Positions 7,725-21,070 of a DNA stretch of 64,000 nt are shown here, one piece after another. The stretch lies in contig NZ_CP150207.1 in the NCBI RefSeq assembly GCF_037969765.1, forward strand, positions 186,001 to 250,000, in the 5' to 3' direction. Position 1 is the first letter of the stretch, and each line of letters begins with the position of its first letter. A program made the position numbers and the translations under genes. This DNA comes from Paenibacillus sp. FSL W8-0186 (GTDB lineage Bacteria > Bacillota > Bacilli > Paenibacillales > Paenibacillaceae). Below the pieces are notes generated by a model. It searched no databases. It was given only the letters and a program-made list of their open reading frames with translations, and was not told the origin of the DNA.

Positions 7725-8786
7725 ATGCGAAATATTTTAGAAATGCAGAAGCAGCTTCTTCCAGATCTCATGGAAATTCTCAAGAAAAGGCATACCATAC
7801 TTCACCAGATCATGTTATCGGATGTGATTGGTCGCAGAACCTTGGCGCTTTCGCTAAACATGACGGAACGTGTACTGCGTGCCGAAACAGATCTCCTGAA
7901 GGCTCAAGGCCTGATTGAAATCGAGAATATAGGCATGAGGATTAGCGATTCGGGCAGGAAACTGCTAGAAGATATGGAGCCGATCGTAAAAGAAATATTC
8001 GGCCTCGCTAATTTGGAGGAGAAGATTCGCAAAGCCTTTGGATTGCGCAAGGTTGTGGTCATTCCTGGAGACTGGGAGACCTCTCCGCTGACGAAGCGGG
8101 AGCTCGGTCTGGCAGGTGCCAAAGCGCTGCTGGGGGCCATGCGCGGCGGAGACGTCGTAGCGGTCACAGGCGGTACAACGATGGCCGAGGTAGCGGAGCA
8201 GCTGAATCCGCCGGCGAATGCAGCGTTCAAGCAGAACTGGTTCGTTCCGGCGCGAGGCGGGCTCGGCGAGAGCCTGGAAATCCAGGCGAATACGATTGCT
8301 TCCGGCATGGCTAAGCGGGTTGGAGCAGGTTACCGGCTGCTGCATGTGCCCGATTTGCTCGGCAAGGAGGCGTATCAGTCACTGGTGCACGACCCGAATA
8401 TTCAGGATATCGTAAGCACGATTCGCCAGGCGCGGATTGTTGTGCACGGCATCGGGGATGCTACGGAGATGGCCCGCCGCCGCAAGCTCGACCGAGCAAT
8501 GATCGAGGACTTGCAGAAGGATGGCGCGGTTGCAGAATCATTTGGATACTATTTCGATAAAGAAGGCGTAGTTGTTCACAAAATGCTGACCCTGGGACTC
8601 CGTCTGGAAGACATCAGGAAGACGGACACGGTGATTGGAATCGCGGGCGGCAAAAGCAAGGCTAAAGCTATACACGCGGTGCTGCAGTTCGGACATGAAG
8701 ACATTCTTGTCACGGACGAAGCCGCGGCAATGGACATCGTGAGCGAACTGGAGCAAAAAGAAAAACAGCAGAACAGCGTTATTTGA
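7725..8786 (+). CDS. cggR: Central glycolytic genes regulator
   Basis: This SorC/DeoR-type repressor controls the lower glycolytic operon. The 353-aa protein has an N-terminal winged helix (residues about 1-90; [19 protein letters not shown] is the recognition region). A C-terminal SorC-like effector domain follows, with [21 protein letters not shown] and [12 protein letters not shown], which in the family binds fructose-1,6-bisphosphate. The start is the ATG at 7725 with AGGAGTGG upstream. The resulting [19 protein letters not shown] aligns with the Bacillus CggR N-terminus, unlike the 38-codon in-frame extension. It is the first gene of the operon and its promoter carries two matching operators, implying autoregulation. 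Confidence 0.95.
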   Translation: MRNILEMQKQLLPDLMEILKKRHTILHQIMLSDVIGRRTLALSLNMTERVLRAETDLLKAQGLIEIENIGMRISDSGRKLLEDMEPIVKEIFGLANLEEKIRKAFGLRKVVVIPGDWETSPLTKRELGLAGAKALLGAMRGGDVVAVTGGTTMAEVAEQLNPPANAAFKQNWFVPARGGLGESLEIQANTIASGMAKRVGAGYRLLHVPDLLGKEAYQSLVHDPNIQDIVSTIRQARIVVHGIGDATEMARRRKLDRAMIEDLQKDGAVAESFGYYFDKEGVVVHKMLTLGLRLEDIRKTDTVIGIAGGKSKAKAIHAVLQFGHEDILVTDEAAAMDIVSELEQKEKQQNSVI

Positions 8787-8868
8787 TCGTTTAACCTTAT
8801 TTACTCATGACTGCCTTATCAGGCCAGTCTTGAATAATAAAAAACAAACACACTGGGAGGAACTATCA

Positions 8869-9879
8869 ATGAGTGTAAAAGTAGGTATTAACGGTTTTGG
8901 ACGTATTGGACGTCTTGCTTTCCGTCGTATTCAAAACGTAGAAGGCATCGAAGTAGTAGCGATTAATGACTTGACCGACGCTAAAATGTTGGCTCATCTG
9001 TTGAAATATGATACAACTCAAGGCAGATTCGAAGGCGATGTAGAAGTTCACGACGGCTTCTTTAAAGTGAATGGCAAAGAAGTTAAAGTTCTGGCTAACC
9101 GCAACCCTGAAGAGCTTCCTTGGGGCGAGCTTGGCGTGGACATTGTTCTGGAGTGCACAGGCTTCTTCACAACGAAAGAAAAAGCTGAGCTTCACTTGAA
9201 AGGCGGCGCGAAGAAAGTTGTTATCTCCGCTCCAGCTACAGGCGACATGAAAACGATCGTTTACAACGTTAACCATGAAATCCTTGACGGCTCCGAGACG
9301 GTTATTTCCGGCGCTTCCTGTACGACGAACTGCTTGGCTCCAATGGCTAAGGTTCTGAATGACAAATTCGGTATCGTTGAAGGCTTGATGACGACAATCC
9401 ACGCTTACACAGGCGACCAAAACACGCTTGACGCTCCTCATGCGAAAGGCGACTTCCGCCGTGCTCGCGCAGCTGCTGAGAACATCATTCCTAACACGAC
9501 TGGTGCAGCTAAAGCTATCGGTCTGGTTATCCCTGAACTGCAAGGCAAACTTGACGGCGCAGCACAACGCGTGCCTGTAGCTACAGGTTCCCTGACTGAG
9601 CTTGTAACTGTTCTTGAGAAGAGCGTAACGGCTGCTGAGATCAACGAAGCAATGAAAGCTGCTGCTGATCCAGAAACTTACGGCTACACAGAAGACGAGA
9701 TCGTATCTTCCGACATCAAAGGAATCACTTTCGGTTCTCTCTTCGACGCTACTCAAACTAAAGTTCTTACTGTTGGCGACAAACAACTGGTTAAAACTGT
9801 AGCTTGGTATGACAACGAAATGTCCTACACAGCACAACTCGTTCGTACGCTGGAGTACTTCGCTAAAAAAGCTAAGTAA
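8869..9879 (+). CDS. gapA: Glyceraldehyde-3-phosphate dehydrogenase
   Basis: This 336-aa NAD-dependent enzyme oxidises glyceraldehyde 3-phosphate to 1,3-bisphosphoglycerate. The Rossmann motif INGFGRIGR starts at residue 7, the catalytic cysteine lies in SGASCTTNC, and AWYDNEMSY closes the C-terminal domain. The ATG at 8869 follows GGGAGG; the 13 upstream codons open in the same frame are leader. Codon use is strongly biased, as in highly expressed genes. It follows cggR by 82 bp, and a 12-bp hairpin separates it from pgk. Position after cggR and the CggR operators mark it as the glycolytic GapA rather than gluconeogenic GapB. Confidence 0.97.
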   Translation: MSVKVGINGFGRIGRLAFRRIQNVEGIEVVAINDLTDAKMLAHLLKYDTTQGRFEGDVEVHDGFFKVNGKEVKVLANRNPEELPWGELGVDIVLECTGFFTTKEKAELHLKGGAKKVVISAPATGDMKTIVYNVNHEILDGSETVISGASCTTNCLAPMAKVLNDKFGIVEGLMTTIHAYTGDQNTLDAPHAKGDFRRARAAAENIIPNTTGAAKAIGLVIPELQGKLDGAAQRVPVATGSLTELVTVLEKSVTAAEINEAMKAAADPETYGYTEDEIVSSDIKGITFGSLFDATQTKVLTVGDKQLVKTVAWYDNEMSYTAQLVRTLEYFAKKAK

Positions 9880-9902
9880 TTCCGTTATATAGCACCTTAT
9901 AT

Positions 9903-9942
9903 ACCAAAGAGGAGCGACCTGGCTGCAGGACTCCTCTTTGGT
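9903..9942 (+). other. gapA-pgk intercistronic stem-loop
   Basis: Perfect 12-bp arms ACCAAAGAGGAG/CTCCTCTTTGGT with a 16-nt loop lie 23 nt after gapA. No T run follows, so full termination is unlikely. It may set the relative amount or stability of the gapA message, as processing does in the Bacillus operon. Confidence 0.65.
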
Positions 9943-10081
9943 TCATGAAGTTATAGAATCGACATTCACACACACAAATTATAGAGATACAAGCACCGCT
10001 TAGGAGAGAAATCATTCAAGAGAACCCGTGGCGTATAGTGGCCTAGAAGCCATAGCCGCATACCTTAGGAGGAACGTGGAG

Positions 10082-11263
10082 ATGAACAAGAAAAGTGTAC
10101 GTGATGTGGAAGTAACCGGCAAACGCGTGTTTGTCCGCGTCGATTTTAACGTCCCAGTTCAGGATGGTAAAATTTCCGATGATACTCGTATTCGTGAGAC
10201 GCTGCCTACCATTAACTATTTGGTGGAGAAAGGCGCGAAAGTAATCCTTGCCAGCCATATGGGACGCCCGAAAGGCGAAGTGGTTGAATCGCTGCGCCTG
10301 AACCTGGCTGCAGAGCGCCTGTCCGAATTGCTCGGCAAAAAAGTAGCAAAAGCTGATGAAGCTGTCGGCGAAGCAGTTAAAGCACAAGTAGCTGCCCTGA
10401 ACAATGGCGATGTACTTGTACTGGAGAATGTGCGCTTCTATCCAGGCGAAGAGAAAAACGATCCTGAGCTTGCGAAGCAATTCGCCGAGCTGGCTGATCT
10501 ATTCGTCAATGACGCGTTTGGCGCGGCTCACCGTGCCCATGCTTCTACGGAAGGCATCGCTCACCATCTGCCAGCCGTATCCGGCCTGCTGATGGAGAAA
10601 GAGCTTGCTGTTCTTGGCAAGGCATTGTCCAATCCAGATCGTCCTTTCACAGCGATTATCGGCGGTTCTAAGGTTAAGGACAAAATCGATGTGATCGACA
10701 ACCTGCTTAACATTGCCGACAACGTATTGATCGGCGGAGGACTGACTTATACCTTCTTCAAAGCACAAGGCTATGAAATCGGTAAATCCCTGCTGGATGA
10801 GAGCAAGCTGGATGTTTCCCTCGAATTCATCGAGAAAGCCAAAAAGCTGGGCAAAAACTTCGAGCTTCCGGTAGACATCGTTGTTGCGGATGACTTCAGC
10901 GCGGATGCCAACCATAAAGTCGTCGATATCGACAGCATTCCTGCAGATTGGGAAGGCGTGGACATCGGGCCGAAGACGCGCGCAAAATATGCGGAAATTA
11001 TCAAAAACTCCAAGCTGGTTGTATGGAACGGACCGATGGGCGTATTTGAAATTGATATTTTCGCAAACGGTACTCGTGAGGTAGCAGAAGCTTGCGCTTC
11101 GACGGAAGGCTACACGATTATCGGCGGCGGCGACTCGGCAGCGGCAACCGAGAAATTCAACCTGGCGGATAAAATGGACCACATCTCCACGGGCGGCGGC
11201 GCTTCCCTGGAATTCATGGAAGGCAAGGCGCTTCCAGGCGTTGTGGCTTTGAACGACAAGTAA
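10082..11263 (+). CDS. pgk: Phosphoglycerate kinase
   Basis: This 393-aa cytosolic enzyme transfers phosphate from 1,3-bisphosphoglycerate to ADP. Diagnostic segments are [10 protein letters not shown] near the N-terminus, SHMGRPKG, the hinge region around [19 protein letters not shown], and the C-terminal nucleotide loop WNGPMGVFE and GGGDSAAA. The ATG at 10082 follows AGGAGG; an open stretch of 18 codons upstream is 5' leader and contains a small GC-rich hairpin. It is the third gene of the glycolytic operon, 31 bp before tpiA. Confidence 0.97.
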   Translation: MNKKSVRDVEVTGKRVFVRVDFNVPVQDGKISDDTRIRETLPTINYLVEKGAKVILASHMGRPKGEVVESLRLNLAAERLSELLGKKVAKADEAVGEAVKAQVAALNNGDVLVLENVRFYPGEEKNDPELAKQFAELADLFVNDAFGAAHRAHASTEGIAHHLPAVSGLLMEKELAVLGKALSNPDRPFTAIIGGSKVKDKIDVIDNLLNIADNVLIGGGLTYTFFKAQGYEIGKSLLDESKLDVSLEFIEKAKKLGKNFELPVDIVVADDFSADANHKVVDIDSIPADWEGVDIGPKTRAKYAEIIKNSKLVVWNGPMGVFEIDIFANGTREVAEACASTEGYTIIGGGDSAAATEKFNLADKMDHISTGGGASLEFMEGKALPGVVALNDK

Positions 11264-11282
11264 CACTATCAGTGAAAGATAA

Positions 11283-14911
<3,629 letters not shown>

Positions 14912-14944
14912 TCTGGAGCAGATCTTCAGCATCTATTGACAGTT

Positions 14945-14977
14945 ACTCCCGCATTCAGAGAATGCGGGAGTTTTTTG
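14945..14977 (+). terminator. Glycolytic operon terminator
   Basis: A 12-bp perfect stem, ACTCCCGCATTC/GAATGCGGGAGT, with a 3-nt loop is followed by TTTTTT. Confidence 0.93.
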
Positions 14978-15595
14978 TTGAGGTAACGGGTAAAAATGCA
15001 ATTGATCTGAGAAAAATTGTATTAACCCTAAAATAAACGACGGATCTGTCCCAGAAGTCATTAAAGATGAATGAGGGGCGCCTCTTTTTGGCTCATCTTA
15101 TACAGGCTATCGAACTCTAAAATCTCACTCTGTGGCCTATGTTAAGTAAGCTGCCGAACACAAGCGTGAACACTAAATGGAATTCATGTATCTAATTATG
15201 CTCAAAACGAATGTTTTAGGGGAGTAGATGGATTTCATGTACCTAAAATCAAGAATCCCGCCCATGATGGGCAATTCCCTTCTTCTAACGACATAAAATC
15301 CATTTAAATCTACCTTCTTTTCTTTGCCGCAGAAATTAACTACTATAATTCCATTTAGAACTAGAAACCGCGATTCATGATCGGCGTAAAAGCGAGTGGA
15401 GAGCGTGTAATATGGCAGTTCTTGATGAGCCTATAAATGATTTAGGTTAGTCCCAGAAGATTCAGAAAACAAGAGCATACTTTTTGTTGGCTAATTTCTG
15501 AGCTTTAGAAGGAGGATGAAGCGGCACCTGCAGCCGTTGGATTTAGAGCGTTGAATGTAAGGATGGAAAACGTAGGCGTACATTGCTTATCTAGG
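14978..15595. other. Gene-free interval before secG
   Basis: About 620 bp lack a credible gene. Only very short frames begin after ribosome-binding-like sequences, for example a 12-codon frame from about 15412. The stretch carries the 23-nt repeat cluster at 15173-15358 and a small hairpin, GCCCATGATGGGC, near 15260. Confidence 0.6.
15173..15358. repeat. Cluster A of the 23-nt dispersed repeat (4 copies)
   Basis: Four copies, each exactly 23 nt, lie at 15173-15195 (+), 15224-15246 (+), 15285-15307 (-) and 15336-15358 (-). The common pattern starts CTAAATGGA, has TTCATG or a close variant at its centre and ends in TAG or TAA after 23 nt. The first two point toward the last two. The same element occurs four times at 63036-63224. 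Spacing is irregular and no CRISPR-like features are present. Confidence 0.75.
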
Positions 15596-15624
15596 TTGTC
15601 ATTCCATGGATGCTATGGTACAAT
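15596..15624 (+). promoter_or_regulatory. secG promoter
   Basis: TTGTCA (15596-15601), a 17-nt spacer and TACAAT (15619-15624) lie 88 bp before the secG start. Confidence 0.65.
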
Positions 15625-15711
15625 AATAATGCTGTTTTTCTATTTATGAGATGATATCATTATCATAATTGTTGAAGTAATTTGGATGTTCTCACTTAGG
15701 AGGTGGATTCA

Positions 15712-15945
15712 ATGGAATTGTTTTTGAAAATATTGCTTATTATTTTTTCCATCGGTGTAATCACGGCAGTCCTTCTGCAGGAAGGTAAAAGCGCGGGTCT
15801 GACCGGCGCCATCTCCGGAGGAGCGGAACATCTGTTTGGCAAAGCGAAAGCGCGAGGCATGGAGCTTGTTCTGGAGCGGGCTACTGTTGTACTTGCTGCT
15901 GGATTCTTCATTCTGGCCATTGCCGTTGCTGTTGTTATTAAATAG
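15712..15945 (+). CDS. secG: Preprotein translocase subunit SecG
   Basis: This 77-aa membrane protein is the small non-essential partner of SecYE in the Sec channel. It has two transmembrane helices (residues about 3-21 and 56-75), joined by the conserved cytosolic loop [33 protein letters not shown] precedes the ATG at 15712, so the three-codon extension in the open frame is not used. The order secG-rnr-smpB-ssrA is conserved in Bacillales. Confidence 0.96.
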   Translation: MELFLKILLIIFSIGVITAVLLQEGKSAGLTGAISGGAEHLFGKAKARGMELVLERATVVLAAGFFILAIAVAVVIK

Positions 15946-15964
15946 GATACCGTATATAAGAGAG

Positions 15965-15993
15965 CCCTCGTTCTTTGCGAACGGGGGTTTTTT
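15965..15993 (+). terminator. secG terminator
   Basis: CCCTCGTTC pairs with GAACGGGGG (one G-U pair) around a 5-nt loop and is followed by TTTTTT. Confidence 0.85.
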
Positions 15994-16183
15994 GCATTGG
16001 TTTTCAGGAGAAATCAAATTTGGGGGAAAAATGAAGCTCGGCGATTTAAGGAGAAACGGATGCGGACGGTTAATTTCGTGTATACTAGGGTATATACATG
16101 AAGGGTAATTCGTGGAAATTGGTTCCCAACATATAAAATACATAACCGGTTAAGGACAAGCCGAGCCGGGCCGAGGTGAGTTT

Positions 16184-18772
16184 ATGGTAACAGAATCAGA
16201 GCTGCTTGATTTTATGCGGGAGACCGCTTATAAACCGATGACCTATCAGGAGCTTGAAGAGCATTTCCATATTGCGGACGCGAAGGAATTCAGGGAGTTC
16301 CTGAAGCTGCTGAACCGTTTGGAGCAGGAAGGGAAAATCATACTGACGCGAACTCACCGTTACGGCATGCCGGAGCGGATGGATTTAGTGCGGGGACGGC
16401 TGCAGGCGCATGCCAAAGGCTTCGCTTTTCTCATTCCAGAGGATCGCGAGCACCCTGACGTATATATTCATGCCAATGATCTCAAAAGCGCGATGAACGG
16501 CGATACCGTCCTCGTGCGCGTCAATTCGAAAAGCATAGCCGGCGGCAAGCTGGAGGGCGAGGTCGTACGGGTCGTTACCCGGGCCGTGACCCAGGTTGTC
16601 GGCGTATTTCAGAACGAAGAGGCTTATGGCTTCGTCATCCCGGATGACAAGCGGATTAATCGCGATATTTTCATTCCGAAAGAGGGCTTTAACGGTGCGG
16701 CCAACGGCCAAAAGGTCGTCGTGCGGATCGTGCAGTACCCGGAAGGGAGAGCCGCTGCCGAAGGCGAGATTATCGAAATTCTCGGGCATAAGGATGACCC
16801 GGGTGTCGATATTCTGTCGATCATTCGCAAGCATCAATTGCCGGAGGCTTTTCCGGACGATGTGATGGAAGAGGCGATGAGCGTCCCCGATGAGATCGAC
16901 CCGGCGGAAATTGCCAAGCAAGGGCGGCGCGATCTGCGGGATAAGGTCATTGTAACGATCGATGGTGAGGATGCGAAGGATTTGGACGATGCGGTGAACG
17001 TGGAGCGTCTGCCGAACGGCCATATCAAGCTAGGCGTGCATATTGCCGATGTCGGTTATTATGTGCGCGAGAAGTCGAAGCTCGATCAGGAGGCGTATAA
17101 CCGCGGGTGCAGCGTGTATCTTGTGGACCGTGTAATTCCGATGCTGCCGCATCGGCTGTCGAACGGCATATGCTCCCTGAATCCAAAGGTAGACCGGTTC
17201 ACGCTGTCGTGCGAGATGGAATTCAACGAGCAGATGAAGGTCGTGAAGCATGATATTTTTACGAGTGTGATTCGCACGAAAGAACGGATGACCTACACGA
17301 ATGTTCGCAAGATCGTCGAGGACGAGGATCCGGAGGTCACGGCGCGCTACAGCGAATTGGCCGATATGTTCCGCCTGATGAAGGAGCTGGCGCTCAAGCT
17401 GCGGAGCAAGCGGATGCGCCGCGGGGCGGTGGACTTCGACTTTGAGGAATCGAAGGTGATCGTGGATGAGAACGGCAAGCCGACGGATATTGTCAAAAGA
17501 GAGCGCTCAATCGCGGAGCAAATCATCGAGGAGTTCATGCTGGCGGCCAACGAGACGGTGGCGGAGCATTTCCATTGGCTGAAGGTGCCGTTCATTTACC
17601 GGATTCACGAAGACCCGGATCAGGAGAAGCTGCTCAATTTCATGATGTTCGTCGCCAATTTCGGATACTCGGTCAAGGGCGGCAAAGGCGACCGTGTTCA
17701 TCCTCGCGCGCTGCAGTCGCTGCTGGAGGATATCCAGGGGACGAAGGAGCAGACGGTCATCAGCACGATGATGCTGCGTTCGATGAAGCAGGCGAAGTAC
17801 GATGCGGAGAGCACGGGGCATTTTGGGCTGGCTGCCGAGTTCTACACGCATTTCACCTCGCCGATCCGGCGTTATCCGGATTTGGTCATTCACCGGGTCA
17901 TTCGCGAGGTTATTGAGAACGGTGGGGCTCTGCCGGCGGCGCGGGAAGAATATTTGGCCAGCCGGATGCAGGAGATTGCCCAGCAATCGTCTGAGCGCGA
18001 GCGGGTCGCCGTGGAGGCCGAGCGGGATACGGAGCAGCTGAAGAAGGCCGAGTTCATGCTCGATAAGGTCGGGGAGGAGTTCCCGGGCATTATCAGCAGC
18101 GTGACGAGCTTCGGAATGTTCATCGAGCTGGAGAATACGGTGGAAGGCTTGATCCGTCTTAGTGCGATGACGGACGATTATTACCACTTCCACGAGCAGC
18201 ATATGGCGCTGATCGGCGAGCGCACGTCGAAAATCTACCGCATCGGCGATGAGGTCGAAATTCGCGTGGCCCGGGTCAACATGGACGACCATACGATTGA
18301 TTTCGAGATGGTCGATATGAAGCCGCGGCGCCGGGGAGAAGGCTTTGAAGACGGCTTCGGCGGGCGCCCGGGCGACAAAGGCAGCAGCAAGCCGTGGCAG
18401 GCGGCTGGCGGCAAAGGCGGCAAGAACGGCGGCAAAGCCGGGAAGAAGGCCGGAGCGGGCAAGGCGTTCGGCAAAGCTGGCAAAGGCGCCGGCGGCAAGG
18501 GCAAGGCTGCGGCCGGGGGCAAGCGCGGCGGTAAGCGCGGTGCTGGAGCTGGAGCGGCCGGGGATGTCGGGCCAGCGGTAAGCTTTGGCTTCGGCTCCGG
18601 CAAAGGCGGCTATGCCCCAGGGCCGGCGCCTACGAGCCGCAAAGCGGGCGGCAGCAGCGGCGCGGGCAAGGGCTCGCGGCGGAAGAAGACGTCTGCGAGC
18701 GGGATTTTCATCGGCGGCGGCAGCAGTGGTGCGCCGGGCGCCGATGGGAAGCCGCCGCGCAAGAAGCGGTAG
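16184..18772 (+). CDS. rnr: Ribonuclease R
   Basis: This processive 3'-5' exoribonuclease degrades structured RNA and acts with tmRNA/SmpB on non-stop messages. The 862-aa protein has an N-terminal winged helix (1-70), cold-shock domains (about 80-235) and the RNB catalytic domain (about 255-590), with the metal-binding [12 protein letters not shown]. An S1 domain follows (about 635-710, [24 protein letters not shown]). The last 150 or so residues (18322 onward) are an unusually long basic low-complexity tail rich in Gly, Lys, Ala and Arg, longer than in Bacillus RNase R (about 780 aa in total). The ATG follows GAGGTGAG. Confidence 0.97.
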   Translation: MVTESELLDFMRETAYKPMTYQELEEHFHIADAKEFREFLKLLNRLEQEGKIILTRTHRYGMPERMDLVRGRLQAHAKGFAFLIPEDREHPDVYIHANDLKSAMNGDTVLVRVNSKSIAGGKLEGEVVRVVTRAVTQVVGVFQNEEAYGFVIPDDKRINRDIFIPKEGFNGAANGQKVVVRIVQYPEGRAAAEGEIIEILGHKDDPGVDILSIIRKHQLPEAFPDDVMEEAMSVPDEIDPAEIAKQGRRDLRDKVIVTIDGEDAKDLDDAVNVERLPNGHIKLGVHIADVGYYVREKSKLDQEAYNRGCSVYLVDRVIPMLPHRLSNGICSLNPKVDRFTLSCEMEFNEQMKVVKHDIFTSVIRTKERMTYTNVRKIVEDEDPEVTARYSELADMFRLMKELALKLRSKRMRRGAVDFDFEESKVIVDENGKPTDIVKRERSIAEQIIEEFMLAANETVAEHFHWLKVPFIYRIHEDPDQEKLLNFMMFVANFGYSVKGGKGDRVHPRALQSLLEDIQGTKEQTVISTMMLRSMKQAKYDAESTGHFGLAAEFYTHFTSPIRRYPDLVIHRVIREVIENGGALPAAREEYLASRMQEIAQQSSERERVAVEAERDTEQLKKAEFMLDKVGEEFPGIISSVTSFGMFIELENTVEGLIRLSAMTDDYYHFHEQHMALIGERTSKIYRIGDEVEIRVARVNMDDHTIDFEMVDMKPRRRGEGFEDGFGGRPGDKGSSKPWQAAGGKGGKNGGKAGKKAGAGKAFGKAGKGAGGKGKAAAGGKRGGKRGAGAGAAGDVGPAVSFGFGSGKGGYAPGPAPTSRKAGGSSGAGKGSRRKKTSASGIFIGGGSSGAPGADGKPPRKKR

Positions 18773-19045
18773 CTCTTGCGCGAGTGGCTCGCCTGCCCCT
18801 GGGCTGTGCCCGGGCGGGCGGCTTGGGCCGCGTGCCGGAACGGCGCGGCCTGTGGTGGCGGCCCCCACGGTGGTGGGGGCCGCTTGTTTGTGAGCGCCCA
18901 CGAGCTGTGCTCGGGCGCTTGCGGTGGGGCCGCCCGCGCAGGGGCGGCCCTAGGGTTCAGCCCGGTGGCAGGCCCCGGGCTGGTGTGGCCGCGCCCACGT
19001 GTGGTGGGCGCCAGGGCTTTGCGCCGCGCAGCGGTGCGGGGGCGC
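18756..19045 (+). other. Array of eight GC-rich hairpins after rnr
   Basis: Eight consecutive inverted repeats run from the rnr stop codon almost to smpB. They lie at 18756-18782 (9-bp perfect arms, spanning the stop), 18791-18819, 18858-18883 (11-bp perfect, GCGGCCCCCAC arm), 18893-18919, 18927-18950 (9-bp perfect), 18958-18982 (8-bp perfect), 18991-19011 (8-bp perfect) and 19021-19045. The stretch is extremely G+C-rich and has no T run until the end, so it is not a simple terminator. It would form a highly structured 3' UTR or intercistronic spacer. Confidence 0.8.
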
Positions 19046-19133
19046 CTTGATTTTGCGTCAGGTAGTTGATACAATTAATTTCTGGTGTACTAGAGTCAGT
19101 GACCTGGCAAAAATGGCGGTGAGGAGGATGAAC

Positions 19134-19613
19134 ATGGGCAAGAAGAATGATGGTAAGGTATTGGCGCAGAACAAGAAGGCTTCCCATGATTACTTCATCG
19201 AGGATACCTTTGAGGCAGGGATGGTGCTGACCGGTACCGAAATCAAGTCGATCCGGAACGGCAGAGCGAACATCAGCGATGCATTTGCCACGATTCGCAA
19301 TGGCGAGATTCACATTCATAATATGCATGTGAGCCCGTTCGAACAAGGGAATCGGCATAATCCGACGGATCCGACGCGAGCACGCAAGCTGCTGCTGCAT
19401 AAGGCACAGATCAACAAGCTGCTCGGCCTGTCGAAGCAGGAAGGGTATTCGATCGTGCCGCTGAAGATATATATCCGTAACGGCTATGCCAAGCTGCTAA
19501 TCGGCCTGGGTAAAGGGAAGAAGCAGTACGACAAGCGGGAAGCCGCAGCCAAGCGCGATGCACAGCGCGATATTCAGCGCATCCTTCGCGAGAAGCAGAA
19601 GGTGGCGCGGTAA
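19134..19613 (+). CDS. smpB: SsrA-binding protein SmpB
   Basis: SmpB binds tmRNA and delivers it to stalled ribosomes in trans-translation. The 159-aa protein has the OB-fold core with [23 protein letters not shown], the [15 protein letters not shown] segment and the basic C-terminal tail [19 protein letters not shown] that inserts into the ribosome. The ATG at 19134 follows GAGGAGG with proper spacing; the ATG six bases earlier is too close to that site. Its RNA partner ssrA is encoded 1.46 kb downstream. Confidence 0.96.
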   Translation: MGKKNDGKVLAQNKKASHDYFIEDTFEAGMVLTGTEIKSIRNGRANISDAFATIRNGEIHIHNMHVSPFEQGNRHNPTDPTRARKLLLHKAQINKLLGLSKQEGYSIVPLKIYIRNGYAKLLIGLGKGKKQYDKREAAAKRDAQRDIQRILREKQKVAR

Positions 19614-19631
19614 TTTACTATAATAAAAGCC

Positions 19632-19682
19632 AAAACCTCGGATCGCAGCGGCATCATGCTTGCTGCAATCCGAGGTTTTTTG
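19632..19682. terminator. Bidirectional terminator between smpB and the DUF2167 gene
   Basis: AAAACCTCGGAT pairs with ATCCGAGGTTTT, and the inner GCAGC/GCTGC extends the stem. A T run follows on the plus strand and the reverse side is T-rich too. Confidence 0.85.
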
Positions 19683-19689
19683 ATGCCTC

Positions 19690-20724
19690 CTAGAGGGAGG
19701 TTGGCGGCTTTTTATTTTCCTCTTCCAATTCGAATTTGGATTTGAATCTCGAGTCTTCGTCAGCCTCCTGCTGCGGATCGCTTGGATGGGAGCTGTGATC
19801 TGCTCCGTCCGCTTGGTTAGCCTCTTCAACTGGATCTTCCTGCTGCTTATTCTTGCCTTTCCCGCGAAGCCTGTTGAACAGCCATACGAACGGCAGGATT
19901 AACACAAACCAGAATTTTTTGATCAGGACGGCAAGCAAGCCGAACAGTCCTGCTTTTTTGGCGACCGCCAGTCCCGCTCCGCCCAGAATGAGTCCGGTCA
20001 AACCCATCGAGGATTTTTTATCGACAGCAGGATCAAAATCCTCATAGGTTTTCCCTGGGTTAACCACGAGGTTCGGCAGGATGTCACGCTCCAGAGTCGC
20101 GCGGTCTGCGGCCAGGTGCTCAGGGTCGGAGGCCAGAATGACGGATAGATAACCCGTACGCGTCAATACGCGGACGTGATAGTTAATGATCTTCTCCCCT
20201 TTGTAATTATGAAGGAGCAAAGACCAGGTGAGGCTCCGCAAGGATTCGTTATATGTAGGTTCAATATCCCATCCATCTACATAAAGACGGCTATGCTCTG
20301 CAACTTCTTTGTTGGCTTCTTCTGAGCCTGTTTTGAAGCTGTCCAGAAGCTTGTCGGCATTAATTTTTGTCTTCTCGTCATCCGAAATATGACCCGAGTC
20401 TACGTATTCAAAGTAAGCTATCCAGTAAGCATCTTCGTCTATAGGAAAAACAGCTCCGATCTCAAGATCAGAAGGGATCTGCCCATATTCTCGGATATAG
20501 GTTTTGATATCAGCGCCATTCAGAAATACGTAATCCTCATTAATCGTGACTTGCGCGATGTCGCCCACGGGAAGCGGTTGATTCGAGCCTTGAATCCAGT
20601 TCAGGCTGGTTTCATCGACAGCTTCAGCGCTGGCAGATAAGGGTGCGGCCAAGATACTGATGACTAGAATCCAGGCCATCATAAAATGTGTTGCATGACT
20701 TTTGAAAAAACAGCTAATTTTCAT
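19690..20724 (-). CDS. DUF2167 membrane-anchored protein
   Basis: This 344-aa predicted exported protein carries a signal peptide (cleavage near SASAEA). An extracytoplasmic DUF2167 domain (about 35-265) follows, with the family's W-x-G...LP pattern near its start, EIGAVFPIDEDAYWIAYFEY and DGWDIEPTYNESLRSLTW. Transmembrane segments GLTGLILGGAGLAVAKKAG and FWFVLILPFVWLF come next, and then an acidic, charged cytosolic tail. The ATG at 20724 follows TTGGAGG; nine further upstream codons are open but unsupported. It is transcribed convergently with smpB. The family's function is unknown. Confidence 0.82.
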   Translation of the reverse strand: MKISCFFKSHATHFMMAWILVISILAAPLSASAEAVDETSLNWIQGSNQPLPVGDIAQVTINEDYVFLNGADIKTYIREYGQIPSDLEIGAVFPIDEDAYWIAYFEYVDSGHISDDEKTKINADKLLDSFKTGSEEANKEVAEHSRLYVDGWDIEPTYNESLRSLTWSLLLHNYKGEKIINYHVRVLTRTGYLSVILASDPEHLAADRATLERDILPNLVVNPGKTYEDFDPAVDKKSSMGLTGLILGGAGLAVAKKAGLFGLLAVLIKKFWFVLILPFVWLFNRLRGKGKNKQQEDPVEEANQADGADHSSHPSDPQQEADEDSRFKSKFELEEENKKPPTSL

Positions 20725-20821
20725 AACATCCTCCAATATTAGTTTGTCCAACCATCTATATCGGAGAATGATGTTATATTTTGTAGATTAATGTTTAATA
20801 TTACCTTGAGGGTGATCAATA

Positions 20822-20995
20822 GTGGCTAAGAAACTTGCATTTCGTTGTTCGGGTTGCTACAATTATGGTCTACCTGCCATTAAATCACCAGACATGAAAC
20901 GTGGTGAAAGTGGTATAATGGTTATAGTCAAGTTGAGGCGAGATTCGCTGAAAGCTGGCTATATTAAGTGCAAACAGCACTTATGCTCGGATTGA
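20822..20995 (+). CDS. Possible 57-aa Cys-rich small protein
   Basis: A GTG-started frame follows GAGGGTGA and runs 57 codons to TGA at 20993-20995. The protein starts (f)MAKKLAFRCSGCYNYG. It has a C-x2-C pair near the N-terminus and two further Cys near the C-terminus (IKCKQHLCSD), a possible zinc or iron ligand set, and is basic. It lies between the divergent DUF2167 gene and ssrA, in the 346-bp interval that must also hold the ssrA promoter. I do not recognise the family. The frame may be real or chance. Confidence 0.4.
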   Translation: MAKKLAFRCSGCYNYGLPAIKSPDMKRGESGIMVIVKLRRDSLKAGYIKCKQHLCSD

Positions 20996-21070
20996 ACCGG
21001 CAATCGCAGCCGACCCATTCGAGTCGCCGTTTAAGGCGGGCGGATCGTGGCAGACCGCTTATCTTATTTC

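Noticed and set aside
8866..9837. 323-codon minus-strand frame opposite gapA
   Set aside because: Shadow frame; gapA on the plus strand is unambiguous.
15173..15358. 23-nt repeats as a CRISPR array
   Set aside because: Mixed orientation, variable repeat sequence, only four copies and no leader or cas genes.
17507..18901. 464-codon minus-strand frame opposite the rnr tail
   Set aside because: Produced by high GC on the opposite strand; Ala/Arg/Pro-rich translation without domains.
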